A stretch of DNA of 58,976 nucleotides from Symbiobacterium thermophilum. Its GTDB lineage: Bacteria; Bacillota; Sulfobacillia; DYFQ01. Positions 45,234 to 52,782 of this stretch are shown one piece after another; within the stretch, counting starts at the first letter, position 1; each line of letters starts with the position of its first letter. The stretch spans positions 1 through 58,976 of the forward strand of contig DYFQ01000016.1 in NCBI GenBank assembly GCA_020725105.1, given 5' to 3'. A program made the position numbers and the translations under genes. The notes under the pieces are model-generated. The model did no database searches. It was not told where the DNA came from and was given only the letters and a program-made list of their open reading frames with translations.

Positions 45234-45249
45234 ATCGATCGCCATCGAT
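45234..45249 (-). promoter_or_regulatory. ArsR operator at the broken arsR
   Basis: ATCGAT-CGCC-ATCGAT, two ATCGAT blocks separated by 4 bp, located just downstream of the -10 box of the minus-strand promoter and therefore over the transcription start. The same sequence, with one base changed, occupies the same place at the intact arsR. Confidence 0.75.
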
Positions 45250-45257
45250 ACAGTTTA

Positions 45258-45286
45258 CTTATAACTGGCCGTCCCCGTCACGTCAA
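45258..45286 (-). promoter_or_regulatory. Sigma-A promoter of the broken arsR
   Basis: On the minus strand, TTGACG, a 17-nt spacer and TATAAG. It is still a good promoter, and could drive the permease downstream if the hairpin after the pseudogene is read through. Confidence 0.75.
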
Positions 45287-45467
45287 GACCGTTCGGGCCG
45301 GTGGAGGTCGCACGCAACACGACCGCTCAGGCGAGCCTGATAGGTTCCCAGCAGCAAGACGATGCCGCTCATGCACTTGCCGATCGTCTCCTGTCGCTCT
45401 TGATCCCTCCTCCGGCAATCTCATCAGGTAACAAGGCGTTCAGCGCGACCGCCGTGAATGATCACTC

Positions 45468-46346
45468 GTGAGTCGTTTGAGTGCCTGGCTACTGGCTGCC
45501 CGGGTGCCGACCCTGCCGGCGGCGGTGGTTCCCGTTGTCGTCGGGACCTCGGTGGCGGGACGGGAGGGCTTCTTTCAGCCCTTGACCTTCGTGCTGACCC
45601 TGTTCGCGGCGGTCTGGATTCAGGTTGGAAGTAATCTGGCCAACGACTTTTTTGACTTCGTCCGGGGAGCGGACACGCCCGACCGGGTCGGGCCGTTGAG
45701 AGTCACCCAGGCCGGCGTTCTTTCACCGGCAGAGGTTCGCCGCGGCACCGTGGCGTCGCTCGGGCTGGCCCTCGCCGCCGGACTGTACCTGACCTACGTC
45801 GGGGGCTGGGTCGTCTTCCTGATCGGACTGCTCTGTATCGCCGCGGCAGTGCTCTACACCGGGGGCCCGTGGCCCCTGGCTTACCACGGCCTGGGTGACC
45901 TCTTCGCCTTCGTCTTCTTTGGCCTGATCGCCGTGAGCGGCACTTACTACCTCCAGGCCGGGACCCTGAGCCCGCTGGCCGTCGCGGCGTCGGTCCCCGT
46001 GGGGTTGCTGGTGACGGCGATACTGGTGGTCAACAACCTGCGGGACATCGAGGCCGACAGACGAGCGAGCAAGCGAACCCTGGCCGTGCGCATCGGCGAC
46101 CCGGCCACCCGGCTCCAGTACGCTGCCCTGGTGGTAGGGGCTTATCTCGCCCCCTTGGGGCTGTGGCTGTCCGGCCAGCCCGGACCTGTCTTCTGGCTGC
46201 CGCTGCTGTCCTTCCCGCTGGCGTTCAAGCTATTGCAACAGATCAGGGCCGGCGCGGAAGGGAAGGCGCTCAACGAAGTGCTCAAGGGAACCGCGCGGCT
46301 GGAGCTGTTCTTCGGCCTCCTGCTCGCGGCTGGCCTGCTTTATTGA
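45468..46346 (+). CDS. menA: 1,4-dihydroxy-2-naphthoate polyprenyltransferase
   Basis: A 292-aa UbiA-family membrane prenyltransferase with about nine helices. The first Asp-rich motif is NLANDFFDFVRGADTPDRVG and the second is NNLRDIEADRRASKRTLAVR, both carrying the Mg-diphosphate Asp residues. MenA attaches a polyprenyl chain to DHNA in menaquinone synthesis, so the host probably respires with menaquinone. The start is GTG 45468. No other men genes are nearby. It lies downstream of the broken arsR on the opposite strand and seems unrelated to it. Confidence 0.92.
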   Translation: MSRLSAWLLAARVPTLPAAVVPVVVGTSVAGREGFFQPLTFVLTLFAAVWIQVGSNLANDFFDFVRGADTPDRVGPLRVTQAGVLSPAEVRRGTVASLGLALAAGLYLTYVGGWVVFLIGLLCIAAAVLYTGGPWPLAYHGLGDLFAFVFFGLIAVSGTYYLQAGTLSPLAVAASVPVGLLVTAILVVNNLRDIEADRRASKRTLAVRIGDPATRLQYAALVVGAYLAPLGLWLSGQPGPVFWLPLLSFPLAFKLLQQIRAGAEGKALNEVLKGTARLELFFGLLLAAGLLY

Positions 46347-46394
46347 TTGGATCCGCTCCTCGAGGGCGCCCGGCCCGGGACAAGCCCGGAACTC

Positions 46395-46423
46395 TTGCAA
46401 ACAGTCGAGTGTAAGGCCATAAT
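46395..46423 (+). promoter_or_regulatory. Sigma-A promoter of the ArsR-PIG-L fusion gene
   Basis: TTGCAA, a 17-nt spacer and CATAAT, within a locally AT-rich patch, lie 46 bp before the GTG start. Confidence 0.7.
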
Positions 46424-46468
46424 ATATGTGCTTAATGTCTTTCTTCTAGCATGTGGGGAGGGTCGGCG

Positions 46469-47605
46469 GTGAGGTCTGGGCGGACCGGGGAGGGCTCAGG
46501 GTGCCCGCGTGAAGCTTCCCAGGCGGAGGACGCCCTGTCGACCGCGGCGGAACTCTTCCGGGCACTGTCGTCGCCCGCCAGGATTCGCATCATCGAGTTG
46601 CTGAAAGCCAGGGGTGCGCTCCGGGCAACCGACCTTGCTCAGACGCTGGGCGTAACGGTTCCCGCCGTCTCTCAGCATCTCAAGATCTTGCAAGGCGCGG
46701 GGCTGGTCAGATCGAGACGGCAGGGATACGCCGTTCCCTACGCGGTGGACGCCACGACGATGGACGAGTGTCTTGCCATCTTGAGCCGCGTGTGCGACTG
46801 CGGCTGCCGGCTCGTCGGGGGTGACGGCCCGGCGCCACCGCCGGGGCAACCGAAGCGCGAGAGCGCAAACGCCTTTGTGGTGGTGGGGCCGGAAGATCTG
46901 GACGTGGCCGGTCCGGTCATGGTCATCGCCGCCCATCCTGACGACGTGGAGATCCAGGCTGGTGGCACCCTGGCGATGCTGGCCGACAGGGGTTGCGAAG
47001 TTGTCTGTGTGCTGTGCACCAGCGGTAACAGGGGCAGCCACTCCCCCGCCGATTCTCCCGTCACCCTGGCGTCGATACGCGAGGCGGAGCAGCAACGGGC
47101 CGCCCGGCTACTTGGCGTCTCGAAAGTCGTCTTCCTCGGGTACGACGACGGGGACGTCTGCTTCAACCTGGGACGGCTGAGGGAGGACCTTGTTTTTCAG
47201 ATCCGCTCCCACCGGCCACTCTCCGTCCTCACCCACGACCCCGTGGGCGTGAAGATCAACTACGACGGCTGTTACCTGCACCCCGACCACCGCGCGGTCG
47301 CCGAGGCGGCGACCGACGCCGCCTTGTTCTGTTCGCACGGCCGTTTCTTCTACCCCGCTCAGCTCGAGGCGGGGCTGGCTCCCCACCGGGTCACCGCGCT
47401 GTATTTCTTCATGAGTCCCAACCCTGACTGCTTTGTGGACATTTCGTCGGTGTTTGATCGAAAGCTGGCTGCCATCGCCCAACACCGGAGCCAGTGGGGG
47501 AACCGGTCGGACCTGCCCGACTTCTTTGGCCGGCTGGCCGCGAGAGTCGGCGCCCCGGTCGGCCTGGAGCGGGCCGAGGCCTTCAAGGTCCTGAAGCGTG
47601 GCTGA
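46469..47605 (+). CDS. ArsR-type HTH fused to PIG-L/LmbE deacetylase
   Basis: A 378-aa two-domain protein. Residues about 20-105 are an ArsR winged helix (ELFRALSSPARIRIIELLKA, then GVTVPAVSQHLKILQGAGLV). A cysteine cluster, VCDCGC, follows at 108-113, then a 30-residue linker. From about 145 it is a PIG-L/LmbE domain with VIAAHPDDVEIQAGGTLAML, the zinc motif HPDD, and a second His pair in YLHPDHRAVAEAATDAALF. PIG-L enzymes deacetylate N-acetylglucosaminyl conjugates, as in bacillithiol (BshB) and mycothiol synthesis. GTG 46469 follows GGGGAGGG. The fusion is unusual: a metal- or thiol-sensing repressor tied to a deacetylase. Confidence 0.9.
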   Translation: MRSGRTGEGSGCPREASQAEDALSTAAELFRALSSPARIRIIELLKARGALRATDLAQTLGVTVPAVSQHLKILQGAGLVRSRRQGYAVPYAVDATTMDECLAILSRVCDCGCRLVGGDGPAPPPGQPKRESANAFVVVGPEDLDVAGPVMVIAAHPDDVEIQAGGTLAMLADRGCEVVCVLCTSGNRGSHSPADSPVTLASIREAEQQRAARLLGVSKVVFLGYDDGDVCFNLGRLREDLVFQIRSHRPLSVLTHDPVGVKINYDGCYLHPDHRAVAEAATDAALFCSHGRFFYPAQLEAGLAPHRVTALYFFMSPNPDCFVDISSVFDRKLAAIAQHRSQWGNRSDLPDFFGRLAARVGAPVGLERAEAFKVLKRG

Positions 47606-49052
47606 TTGCCGGACGCCGGTCGCCGCGGGCACGCCGCACCCGCCGTCGTTGGGCCGGGTGGCCCGCACCTACCTTCCCCTGGCCTTATCAGGGCTGCTGA
47701 TGACGCTGCAGCAGCCGGTGGTCACCTCCTCGCTCGCCCGGCTGCCGGACGCCACCGGCGCCCTCGCGGCATACGGCGCCGCCCTGTCGGTGCTGGTGTT
47801 TGTGGAAAGCCCTGTTCAGCCCGTGCTGGTGGCAGCCAATGCCTTGTGGCCCGACCCCCGTGCCAGGTTCATGATTGCCCGGTTGGCCCTGGCGACCGGC
47901 TGCGTGCTGTCGGCACTCTTGTTGCTGGTCGCCTTTCACCCAGGCCTCTCACGGTTGGTGTTTCGGGACTTGCTTGGCCTGGGTCCGCGGGACGCGGCTA
48001 ACGCCCTGGTGGCCATCAGGCTGGCGTTTCCGTGGCCGCTCCTGGTCAGCATGCGTCGCCTCTACCAGGGATTCTTGATTGCCACCGGCCAAGCGTCCGT
48101 GGTGGCCCTGGCAACGCTGGCCAGGCTGGCCACGATAGCCCTGGGCGCGGCCTTGTTGCCAAAGCGTCTGTTTGCCGGCGCGGGCCTCGTTGCCGGTGCC
48201 CTTCCGGGGGCCGCCGTGGGCGTGCTGGCCATCGCGCTCGGGGCGGCGGTGGAAGCGGTTGCCGTTGCCTGGAGATACGGGGGCAAGTTGCCGGGCCGGC
48301 CGGCAGAGCAGCTCTGGAGCGTTCGGAGCGTCCAGGCAAAGACGCAGGTTCCGGCAGACGGGATAAACACCGCGGGAGCGTTGCTGCGGTTCTACGGACC
48401 GCTGGCTCTTACGTCCACCGTGACCCTGGCGACCTGGCCCGTGTTCACGCGGCTCGCCTCGGCTGGCAGAGAGTCCTCGACGGCGCTGGGCGCCTGGGCG
48501 GCGAGCCTGAGCGCGTTCTGGCTCCTGGCCACGCCCATCTCCATGCTGGAGCAGGTTACGGTCCGCTTCACCGCGGGCCGTTCCCTGCCACGCGCGCTGG
48601 TCTGGCTTGGCCTTGGCGTGAGTGCCGCCGCCAGCGCGATCCTGGCATGGCTGGTGTTCTCTCCCACGGGCTGGACCGCGGTCCGGGCCGTCTATCCCAT
48701 GACGGGTGGACTGTCCCACGCGACCCGCAGCGCCATGGCGTGGCTGGTCCCCGCGCCCGCCCTGGCCGCGTGGCTGGCCGTGTTTCAAGGCTTTGCCACG
48801 GCGGTCGGGCGTTCCGGGGCGGTGCTCGCCGGCTCGGTGGTCGGGTTGGGAGCTCTGCAGATCGTCAGTGTGCTGGGGGGCAGTGGTATGGCTGACGGCG
48901 CGAGACTGGCCGCTGGCGGCCTGGTGACCTGGCATGTCGCCGCGGCGGGCACCGTGGCGCTCGTGGGCGGCGGCCCGCGAGCGTTCTTCCGACGCGGTGG
49001 CTCTCCGCCGGGAGACGTGGGGCGAACCTGGAAGCCTGTGAACACCGGTTGA
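47598..49052 (+). CDS. MATE/ANKH-like multidrug or lipid flippase-type membrane protein
   Basis: A 484-aa polytopic protein with about twelve helices. After a 20-residue cytoplasmic start it reads RTYLPLALSGLLMTLQQPVV and LAAYGAALSVLVFVESPVQP, as in the MATE-like proteins of Firmicutes related to ANKH. The second half repeats the fold (LARFYG-like LLRFYGPLALTSTVTLATWP). The substrate is unknown. The GTG start overlaps the stop of the ArsR-PIG-L fusion, so the two are translationally coupled and may work together. Its first codons coincide with one copy of a 55-bp repeat also found after rpoD. Confidence 0.75.
   Translation: MADCRTPVAAGTPHPPSLGRVARTYLPLALSGLLMTLQQPVVTSSLARLPDATGALAAYGAALSVLVFVESPVQPVLVAANALWPDPRARFMIARLALATGCVLSALLLLVAFHPGLSRLVFRDLLGLGPRDAANALVAIRLAFPWPLLVSMRRLYQGFLIATGQASVVALATLARLATIALGAALLPKRLFAGAGLVAGALPGAAVGVLAIALGAAVEAVAVAWRYGGKLPGRPAEQLWSVRSVQAKTQVPADGINTAGALLRFYGPLALTSTVTLATWPVFTRLASAGRESSTALGAWAASLSAFWLLATPISMLEQVTVRFTAGRSLPRALVWLGLGVSAAASAILAWLVFSPTGWTAVRAVYPMTGGLSHATRSAMAWLVPAPALAAWLAVFQGFATAVGRSGAVLAGSVVGLGALQIVSVLGGSGMADGARLAAGGLVTWHVAAAGTVALVGGGPRAFFRRGGSPPGDVGRTWKPVNTG
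47608..47662 (+). repeat. 55-bp dispersed repeat, copy B
   Basis: Matches 36546-36600 at 52 of 55 bases. This copy encodes CRTPVAAGTPHPPSLGRVA at the N-terminus of the MATE-like protein, directly before its first membrane helix. All three differences are single substitutions that keep the frame open. Confidence 0.8.
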
Positions 49053-49309
49053 TTGACGACCACGGTCCCGCCGTGCCACTGACTCTTGTACGCGCCCCCG
49101 TATCCGGAGTCGTCGCCGAAGCAGAAGTGACAGGTTCGGTAGCTGAACCTCACGTCAGTCAGGTTGCACCTGGCGCTGGGTTTCAGCATGATTACCACGG
49201 GCGCGTCGTTCCGGGAGGGGCTCTGGGTGCAAAAGGACTACGCCGGCCCCGGTGACCACCGGGTACGCTTCACCCGCAACATCGGCGCGTCTCGGCCGCC
49301 AGCCAGCTG
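49053..49309. other. Gap with two protein-like fragments, no intact gene
   Basis: On the minus strand a frame reads NLTDVRFSYRTCHFCFGDDS, then GYGGAYKSQWHGGTVVVNQP. On the plus strand from ATG 49188 a 41-codon frame reads MITTGASFREGLWVQKDYAG, then PGDHRVRFTRNIGA. Both look like pieces of real proteins but neither has a ribosome site or a recognisable family. The region is probably a graveyard of gene ends between the convergent MATE-like and PhzF genes. Confidence 0.35.
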
Positions 49310-50230
49310 CTAAAGCCTGATCCGCCCCTCGAGGGAACGCACCGCCCGGCCCAGGATCCACGTTTCGCTGACCGAACCCTGGTGGAGACGGAGTTCGATG
49401 CCGACCGTGCTCGGCCGTCCCATCTCCTCGCCCTGCCGGTTCCAGATGGTTATCCGGTCGCCGGTCTGGCCGGCCCTGGCCAGGGCTCCGGTCGCCCAGA
49501 GGAGGGCTGCCAGGGCGGCGTTGGTCGTTCCGGAAGCCGCTTCCTCCACCGCGCCGATAGCCGGGCAAAAGTCTCTCAGCCGGCTGACGAAGGGCGAGCC
49601 CGAGTCAGGGGGCTCGAGGGCAAACACGCCTGCCGTGTGCACGCCGTATTGCCGGCACCAGGCCCGAAGGGCCTCGACCAGCACCCTCACCTCTTTGAGC
49701 AGGCCCGGTTCCTTGAGCGGCACCAGCACGTGCGTCAACCCGGTGTAGGCCAACCTCGGGCCAATGTCGGGGGCGAGCGCCTCGGCGTCCACTCCCAGGG
49801 CGTCCAGGAGTGAGGCCGCGTCCGGCGGGCGATCCCCCAAGCGCGCGGGCTCCAGACCAAGACCCACAGTGAGTTCCCCGCCGGCCGCCGCGTCTATCCG
49901 GGTGCGCAGATCACCCCCGGGGGTGCTGACGGCGGGGAGGCTCCGGGGCGAGCCGGCGGCCAGTTGATTCTCGTACCAGCAAGTCACCGCTCCCAGCGCC
50001 GCGTGGCCGCACATGTCTATCTCCATGTCGGGCGTGAAGAAGCGCAACCCGAGGCCGCCCCGCCGAGCGAGGAGGAAGGCGGTGGTGGGGGCGCCAAGCT
50101 CCCGAGCTACGGCCTGCATCTCGCCGCTGCTCAGCCCCTCGGCGTCCGGCACTACCCCGGCGATGTTGCCCCCCAGGGCGCGGTCGGTGAAGGCGTCGTA
50201 CAGGAAGACCGGGTGGGTTCGGATAGTCAC
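49310..50230 (-). CDS. PhzF family isomerase/epimerase-like protein, copy 1
   Basis: A 306-aa PhzF fold protein (diaminopimelate-epimerase-like double barrel). The N-terminus reads HPVFLYDAFTDRALGGNIAG. The active-site Glu of PhzF (GNPxxV...SETxF) is replaced: PTTAFLL takes the place of SETTFV. It retains LRFFTPDMEIDMCGHAALGA and EEAASGTTNAAL near the end. GTG 50230 follows GAGGGAG. PhzF relatives catalyse trans-isomerisation or remain uncharacterised. The missing Glu suggests altered or lost catalysis. The gene is read away from the DinB pair. Confidence 0.85.
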   Translation of the reverse strand: MTIRTHPVFLYDAFTDRALGGNIAGVVPDAEGLSSGEMQAVARELGAPTTAFLLARRGGLGLRFFTPDMEIDMCGHAALGAVTCWYENQLAAGSPRSLPAVSTPGGDLRTRIDAAAGGELTVGLGLEPARLGDRPPDAASLLDALGVDAEALAPDIGPRLAYTGLTHVLVPLKEPGLLKEVRVLVEALRAWCRQYGVHTAGVFALEPPDSGSPFVSRLRDFCPAIGAVEEAASGTTNAALAALLWATGALARAGQTGDRITIWNRQGEEMGRPSTVGIELRLHQGSVSETWILGRAVRSLEGRIRL

Positions 50231-50320
50231 GTCTTGTCGCTCCCTCTGACTGACTGATCTTCCGAGTTCGGCGGCGACTTTCTTCCGGCGGGCGGAGGCA
50301 GCACTGGCCGCCCGCATCTG

Positions 50321-50782
50321 TTACCCCTGTCGCCGGCGCCGGGCGCGGAGCCCCGGGACGTGATGGGCGTCGTGCCGCCACACGCTTTCCAGTAGCCGGC
50401 GGATTCTCTCATCAACCAGGTGAGCATCGGTGAGGGTGCCCAACGTCTCCAGCAGCCGCTCACGGGCCTGGTGCAGGTCGGCCAGCACCGCGTCGACGGG
50501 CCAGCCGCGCTTGCGGACGACCTCCCGGTGGTTCCGGGCGTCAGAGCCCTGCTCGGGATCCATGGGTTCGATCGCGGGCTGTACGCCGCGGGCGAGCTGC
50601 TCAACGGCCCCGCTCATAGTCCGTTCCCAGGACCCCAGGTGTCCGAGGACGTCTTTCGCCGACCAGGCGCCGGCCGATGGTGGCACGAGCAACATGGCCT
50701 CGGTCATCCCATCGACGGCCGTGAACACCTGCCGGCGGTGAAAGCCGAGCCGCAGCAGGAGTTCCTGCCGATACGCAGGCAT
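50321..50782 (-). CDS. DinB-family four-helix protein
   Basis: A 153-aa DinB/DfsB-like protein: YRQELLLRLGFHRRQVFTAV, GAWSAKDVLGHLGSWERTMS and WRHDAHHVPGLRARR, with the three His that bind a divalent metal in the family (HLGSWE, HDAHH). Some relatives are thiol-dependent S-transferases that use bacillithiol or mycothiol. The ATG at 50782 overlaps the TGA of the upstream 84-aa gene as TGATG, so the two are coupled, and that decides the start; a longer frame to 50845 has no ribosome site. Confidence 0.82.
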   Translation of the reverse strand: MPAYRQELLLRLGFHRRQVFTAVDGMTEAMLLVPPSAGAWSAKDVLGHLGSWERTMSGAVEQLARGVQPAIEPMDPEQGSDARNHREVVRKRGWPVDAVLADLHQARERLLETLGTLTDAHLVDERIRRLLESVWRHDAHHVPGLRARRRRQG

Positions 50783-51036
50783 CACGGCCGCCAGAGTACC
50801 GGGGGCGGGTGTCGTCCCGCTGGCCGGTTCCGGTCCGGCTGCCACGCGCCGGCCAGGTCCGGCAGGGACCGCGCCACCGCCTTCAGATCGTCAAAGGCGT
50901 AACGGAGGTAACGTTTGGCTCTTTCAACATCTTCCCGCGACACGGGCCGGCGGTCGGTGGGAATGAAGAAGACTTTGTGATGGGGGTAGTCCCCTTCGGC
51001 TGTCTGCTCCACGCTCGCACCTCCGGCCTCTCTCAT
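50782..51036 (-). CDS. 84-aa protein coupled to DinB
   Basis: A short soluble protein with a clear core, DYPHHKVFFIPTDRRPVSRE, then DVERAKRYLRYAFDDLKAVA, and a Pro/Arg-rich tail. ATG 51036 is preceded by AGAAGGGAA. Its stop overlaps the start of the DinB gene. It is transcribed divergently from the intact arsR, and the shared spacer holds the arsR promoter and operator. I do not recognise the family; the adjacency suggests it acts with the DinB protein. Confidence 0.65.
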   Translation of the reverse strand: MREAGGASVEQTAEGDYPHHKVFFIPTDRRPVSREDVERAKRYLRYAFDDLKAVARSLPDLAGAWQPDRNRPAGRHPPPVLWRP

Positions 51037-51107
51037 TTCCCTTCTCTCCCGGTCGGGTAGGCCCTGTCGGCCCAACGGGCTCAGACCCTTTGAATGCTTG
51101 TTGGCCC

Positions 51108-51136
51108 TTGACATCGTGCTCGAGGCGGGGTATGAA
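51108..51136 (+). promoter_or_regulatory. Sigma-A promoter of arsR
   Basis: TTGACA, a 17-nt spacer and TATGAA. Its layout relative to the operator downstream mirrors that of the broken arsR at 45258-45286. Confidence 0.8.
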
Positions 51137-51139
51137 CAA

Positions 51140-51155
51140 ATCGACCGCCATCGAT
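51140..51155 (+). promoter_or_regulatory. ArsR operator at the intact arsR
   Basis: ATCGAC-CGCC-ATCGAT starts three bases after the -10 box and covers the expected transcription start. It differs by one base from the site at 45234-45249. Autoregulation by the downstream ArsR is the simplest reading. Confidence 0.75.
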
Positions 51156-51186
51156 GGACATTCCTGGTCCAAACAGGGGTGATGGC

Positions 51187-51540
51187 ATGGGCCGGGGCGC
51201 GCGGCAACCCAAAGCGGCTCTCGAAGGCGGATCAGTCGAACTCACACCCGGGGAAGAGCAACTTGTAGAGATCTTCCGAGCCCTCGGTCAGCGCTCCCGC
51301 TTCGCGCTCTGGCTGTGGCTGGCCCGCAAGTGCGTGTGCCTGGGGGAAGAAGGCGACTACTGTAGCGGCCTGCAGAAGTGGTCCGGCCTTGCTCAATCAA
51401 CGGTATCGCACCACTTGAAGGTATTGCGGCAGACCGGACTGGTCGAGCCGCGCCAGGAAGGCACCTGGTGTTGTTACCGCGTCGAGCCGCGGGTTTACGA
51501 AGCCATCACTGCCCTGTTGTCGAGGCTGACCAGCCCGTGA
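51187..51540 (+). CDS. ArsR/SmtB-family transcriptional repressor
   Basis: A 117-aa winged-helix regulator. LVEIFRALGQRSRFALWLWL is followed by the Cys-containing KCVCLGEEGDYC, comparable in position to the ELCVCDL arsenite/metal site of ArsR. The recognition helix is LAQSTVSHHLKVLRQTGLVE, and the wing is GTWCCYRVEP. ATG 51187 follows AGGGGTGA. It is the intact paralogue of the pseudogene at 44915-45204. The operator over its own promoter indicates autoregulation. The inducer is probably a metalloid, a soft metal or a thiol-reactive compound, which is inference from the Cys residues. Confidence 0.92.
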   Translation: MGRGARQPKAALEGGSVELTPGEEQLVEIFRALGQRSRFALWLWLARKCVCLGEEGDYCSGLQKWSGLAQSTVSHHLKVLRQTGLVEPRQEGTWCCYRVEPRVYEAITALLSRLTSP

Positions 51541-51624
51541 GCCCTCCTTTTTTGGACTCGTTCGGCACAGGGGGCCGGCCCTCGCCGGAGTAGGGCCAAG
51601 GTGAAAGAAAGGACGGGGACTTGA

Positions 51625-52629
51625 ATGACCCGGTTGCCTCCGGGCAGCCTCAAGTTCGTTCAGGTGGACGTGTTCGCGGAACGGCCCTTTGAGGGTAACC
51701 CCCTGTGCGTCGTGCTGGACGGCCGGAACCTCGACGTCGGGGATATGCAAGCCATTGCCCGGGAGATGAACCTGTCGGAGACCACATTCGTGCTCCCGGC
51801 TACGGATCCCCGGGCAGCCTACAGTTGCCGTATCTTCACCCCCCGCCGCGAACTGCCCTTCGCGGGCCATCCCGTCCTGGGCACGGCGTTTGTGGTGGCG
51901 AGGGAGGGTGTGCCGGGTGGCGCCCCGCTAACCCATACCGAGCCAGAAACCAGGCTGAGCTGCGAGGTTCCCCTGGGCAGGCTAGACGTCTCCCTGGAGG
52001 TGTCAGCCGGTCGCATCCAGCGCGTGGTCATGGAGCAGCCCCGGCCGGAATTCGGCCCGGCCCTGCAGGACGTGGGTCCCCTGGCCGACGCGCTGGGCGT
52101 GCCACCGGACGCTCTGGAACTCGACGGCCTGCGGCCCCAGGTGGTGAAGACGGGCCTGGCCCACCTGATGGTACCCGCTCGCAGCGTAGAGGTGGTGGCG
52201 GAGCTTCGCCCCGACCTGGCCCGGCTGGAGGCGGTGGCAGGGGGACTTGGCGTTGGAGGCGCCTACGTGTTCGCGTTTGGCAGCGTGGTCTATCCTGCCG
52301 AGGTGCACGCGCGGGCTTTCGTTCCAGGCCACGGGGTGGCGGAGGACCCGGCCACCGGGAGTGCCGCAGGCCCCCTGGGAGCATACCTGGCCGCCTGGCG
52401 CCGCCTGCCGACCGGCCGGGACCGCTTCCTCGTCGAGCAGGGCGTGGAACTGCAACGGCCCAGCCTCCTCCATGTGGAGGTGGTCTGGGACGCGGAGCGA
52501 GAGGCAGTCGCCGGAGTAAGGGTGGGCGGCCGGGTGGTCGAGGTGCTCCGCGGGGAGTTCACCACATTCCAGGGCTTCGTCGAGCGGGGAAGCGGGCATC
52601 ACCCAGGTTTACCCGCAGGTCCTGTCTGA
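51625..52629 (+). CDS. PhzF family protein, copy 2
   Basis: A 334-aa PhzF protein with canonical motifs: FVQVDVFAERPFEGNPLCVV, the catalytic-type Glu in MNLSETTFVLP, FTPRRELPFAGHPVLGTAFV and AEDPATGSAAGPLGAYL. Unlike copy 1, it keeps the SETTF active site and GNP loop. It could catalyse an isomerisation of the PhzF type. It starts 85 bp after arsR on the same strand and might be read from the arsR promoter, placing it under the same control. The substrate is unknown. Confidence 0.9.
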   Translation: MTRLPPGSLKFVQVDVFAERPFEGNPLCVVLDGRNLDVGDMQAIAREMNLSETTFVLPATDPRAAYSCRIFTPRRELPFAGHPVLGTAFVVAREGVPGGAPLTHTEPETRLSCEVPLGRLDVSLEVSAGRIQRVVMEQPRPEFGPALQDVGPLADALGVPPDALELDGLRPQVVKTGLAHLMVPARSVEVVAELRPDLARLEAVAGGLGVGGAYVFAFGSVVYPAEVHARAFVPGHGVAEDPATGSAAGPLGAYLAAWRRLPTGRDRFLVEQGVELQRPSLLHVEVVWDAEREAVAGVRVGGRVVEVLRGEFTTFQGFVERGSGHHPGLPAGPV

Positions 52630-52782
52630 TGGGCCGTTTGGCGCGCTTCTTCAGCACTCCGATCTCCAGGGTCACGTGCCCCTTGGCCATCGCCCTTTCC
52701 TGAACCCGGCCGTCCTTGAGCAGAACGACCGGTTCGCCGCCAACGGTCATCGCCCGGTACCGCAAGAAACGGACGTGAAACC

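Noticed and set aside
45300-45430. Minus-strand peptide-like reading ERQETIGKCMSGIVLLLGTY before menA
   Set aside because: It has no start with a ribosome site and is only about 40 codons; possibly a relic but not supportable as a feature.
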